Origin: Pseudomonadaceae bacterium
Lineage (GTDB): Bacteria; Pseudomonadota; Gammaproteobacteria; Pseudomonadales; Azotimanducaceae
NCBI GenBank assembly: GCA_024743175.1
Contig: JANSXA010000006.1
Span: forward strand, 186,001-250,000
Length of the DNA: 64,000 bases
Direction: 5' to 3'
The translations under genes and the position numbers were made by a program. Below, in pieces: positions 63,539 to 64,000 of the stretch. The stretch's first letter is position 1. Each line of letters starts with the position of its first letter. Below the pieces are notes generated by a model. It saw only the letters and a program-made list of their open reading frames with translations, made no database searches and was not told the origin of the DNA.

Positions 63539-64000
63539 ATGACTGACAATGGAGTAACTCCCCAGAGAGTCCAGCGCGGCACACTGCAGGTCGCTGCAGA
63601 TCTAGATGCGCTGATCAAAAACGAAATTCTACCCGGTACCGGCGTTGACCTTGATGTTTTCTGGGCGGGCTTTGAGAACTGCCTGAATGAGCTGGGTCCG
63701 GTCAATAAAACGTTGTTGGCTAAACGCGATCAGCTGCAGGCTCAGATCGATGAATATCATCTGGCACGCAAAGGTCAGGCATTGGATGCGCAGGCTTATA
63801 AAGCCTTCCTTGAAGAGATTGGCTATCTGTTACCCGCGCCTGCTGATTTCAAAATCACCACTGACAATGTTGATGAAGAAATAGCAGGTACTGCTGGACC
63901 ACAGCTGGTGGTGCCGGTTATGAACGCACGTTTTGCATTAAATGCGGCCAATGCGCGCTGGGGTAGTTTATACGATGCCTACTACGGCACCGATGTGATT
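63539..64000 (+). CDS. glcB: Malate synthase G (3' truncated by window)
   Basis: The first 154 residues of a protein that matches GlcB closely: [26 protein letters not shown], and [20 protein letters not shown] followed by [15 protein letters not shown]. The full enzyme should be about 725 aa and condenses glyoxylate with acetyl-CoA to malate. Start ATG at 63539. It implies glyoxylate metabolism. Confidence 0.92.
   Translation, partial: MTDNGVTPQRVQRGTLQVAADLDALIKNEILPGTGVDLDVFWAGFENCLNELGPVNKTLLAKRDQLQAQIDEYHLARKGQALDAQAYKAFLEEIGYLLPAPADFKITTDNVDEEIAGTAGPQLVVPVMNARFALNAANARWGSLYDAYYGTDVI

Overview
The window looks like the chromosome of a heterotrophic, probably marine gammaproteobacterium. 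This is an inference from gene content (YhcB/ZapG, MATE, an RND pump, an MshQ-like protein, acetoacetate-CoA ligase, malate synthase G, TauD-type dioxygenases, and a LexA box close to the gammaproteobacterial consensus); no rRNA or marker gene is present to fix the taxon. One selenoprotein gene implies that the host also has a selenocysteine insertion system outside the window.

Region 1 (1-20852) is the right-hand part of a lambda-like siphovirus prophage. Late genes run left to right: portal (cut by the window edge), a ClpP-like prohead protease fused to the major capsid protein, cement protein, head-tail joining protein, tail proteins Z, U and V, tail chaperones G and G-T (joined by a -1 frameshift at A AAA AAC), tape measure, tail-tip proteins M, L and K, a J-like host-specificity protein that seems to carry an I-like N-terminus, and an accessory fibre. 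Then comes a block of mostly minus-strand accessory genes: a 120-aa plus 48-aa pair, two paralogous membrane-anchored proteins, an HTH protein, a RadC protein under a promoter with a palindromic operator, and a HerA-like ATPase divergent from a zinc-ribbon membrane protein. The prophage ends in the 3' half of a tRNA-Gly(GCC) gene (attR). The intact tRNA, integrase, terminase and lysis genes must lie left of the window.

Region 2 (20.9-35.5 kb) is chromosomal: a TspO-like protein, methyltransferase, TPR protein, Ser/Thr kinase and MBL hydrolase in one direction; an uncharacterised secreted protein; a large LamG/MshQ-like surface protein; a P1 peptidase - M20 amidohydrolase - SDR operon; a MATE exporter; and YhcB.

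Region 3 (35.5-50.4 kb) is catabolic and redox-related: a TauD dioxygenase and acyl-CoA dehydrogenase diverge from a two-gene operon of a thioredoxin-like protein and a UGSC-family selenoprotein with an in-frame UGA and a SECIS-like hairpin. A 7TM histidine kinase, an MFS transporter and a second TauD enzyme follow. Opposite them lies an SDR - epoxide hydrolase - acetoacetyl-CoA synthetase operon, then a diguanylate cyclase, a CitE-like lyase and an alpha/beta hydrolase.

Region 4 (50.4-64 kb) holds a PEP-synthase/rifampin-phosphotransferase-like enzyme, an RND efflux pair, a GST and glyoxalase pair, a 59-aa membrane protein with its own terminator, an M48 lipoprotein protease, an orphan 83-aa gene under a near-consensus LexA box, a halohydrin dehalogenase, an AIM24-like protein, a Rieske ferredoxin and the start of malate synthase G. 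The most notable items are the selenoprotein operon, the halohydrin dehalogenase (complete catalytic and halide-site signature), the LexA-controlled orphan, and the prophage accessory block next to attR.
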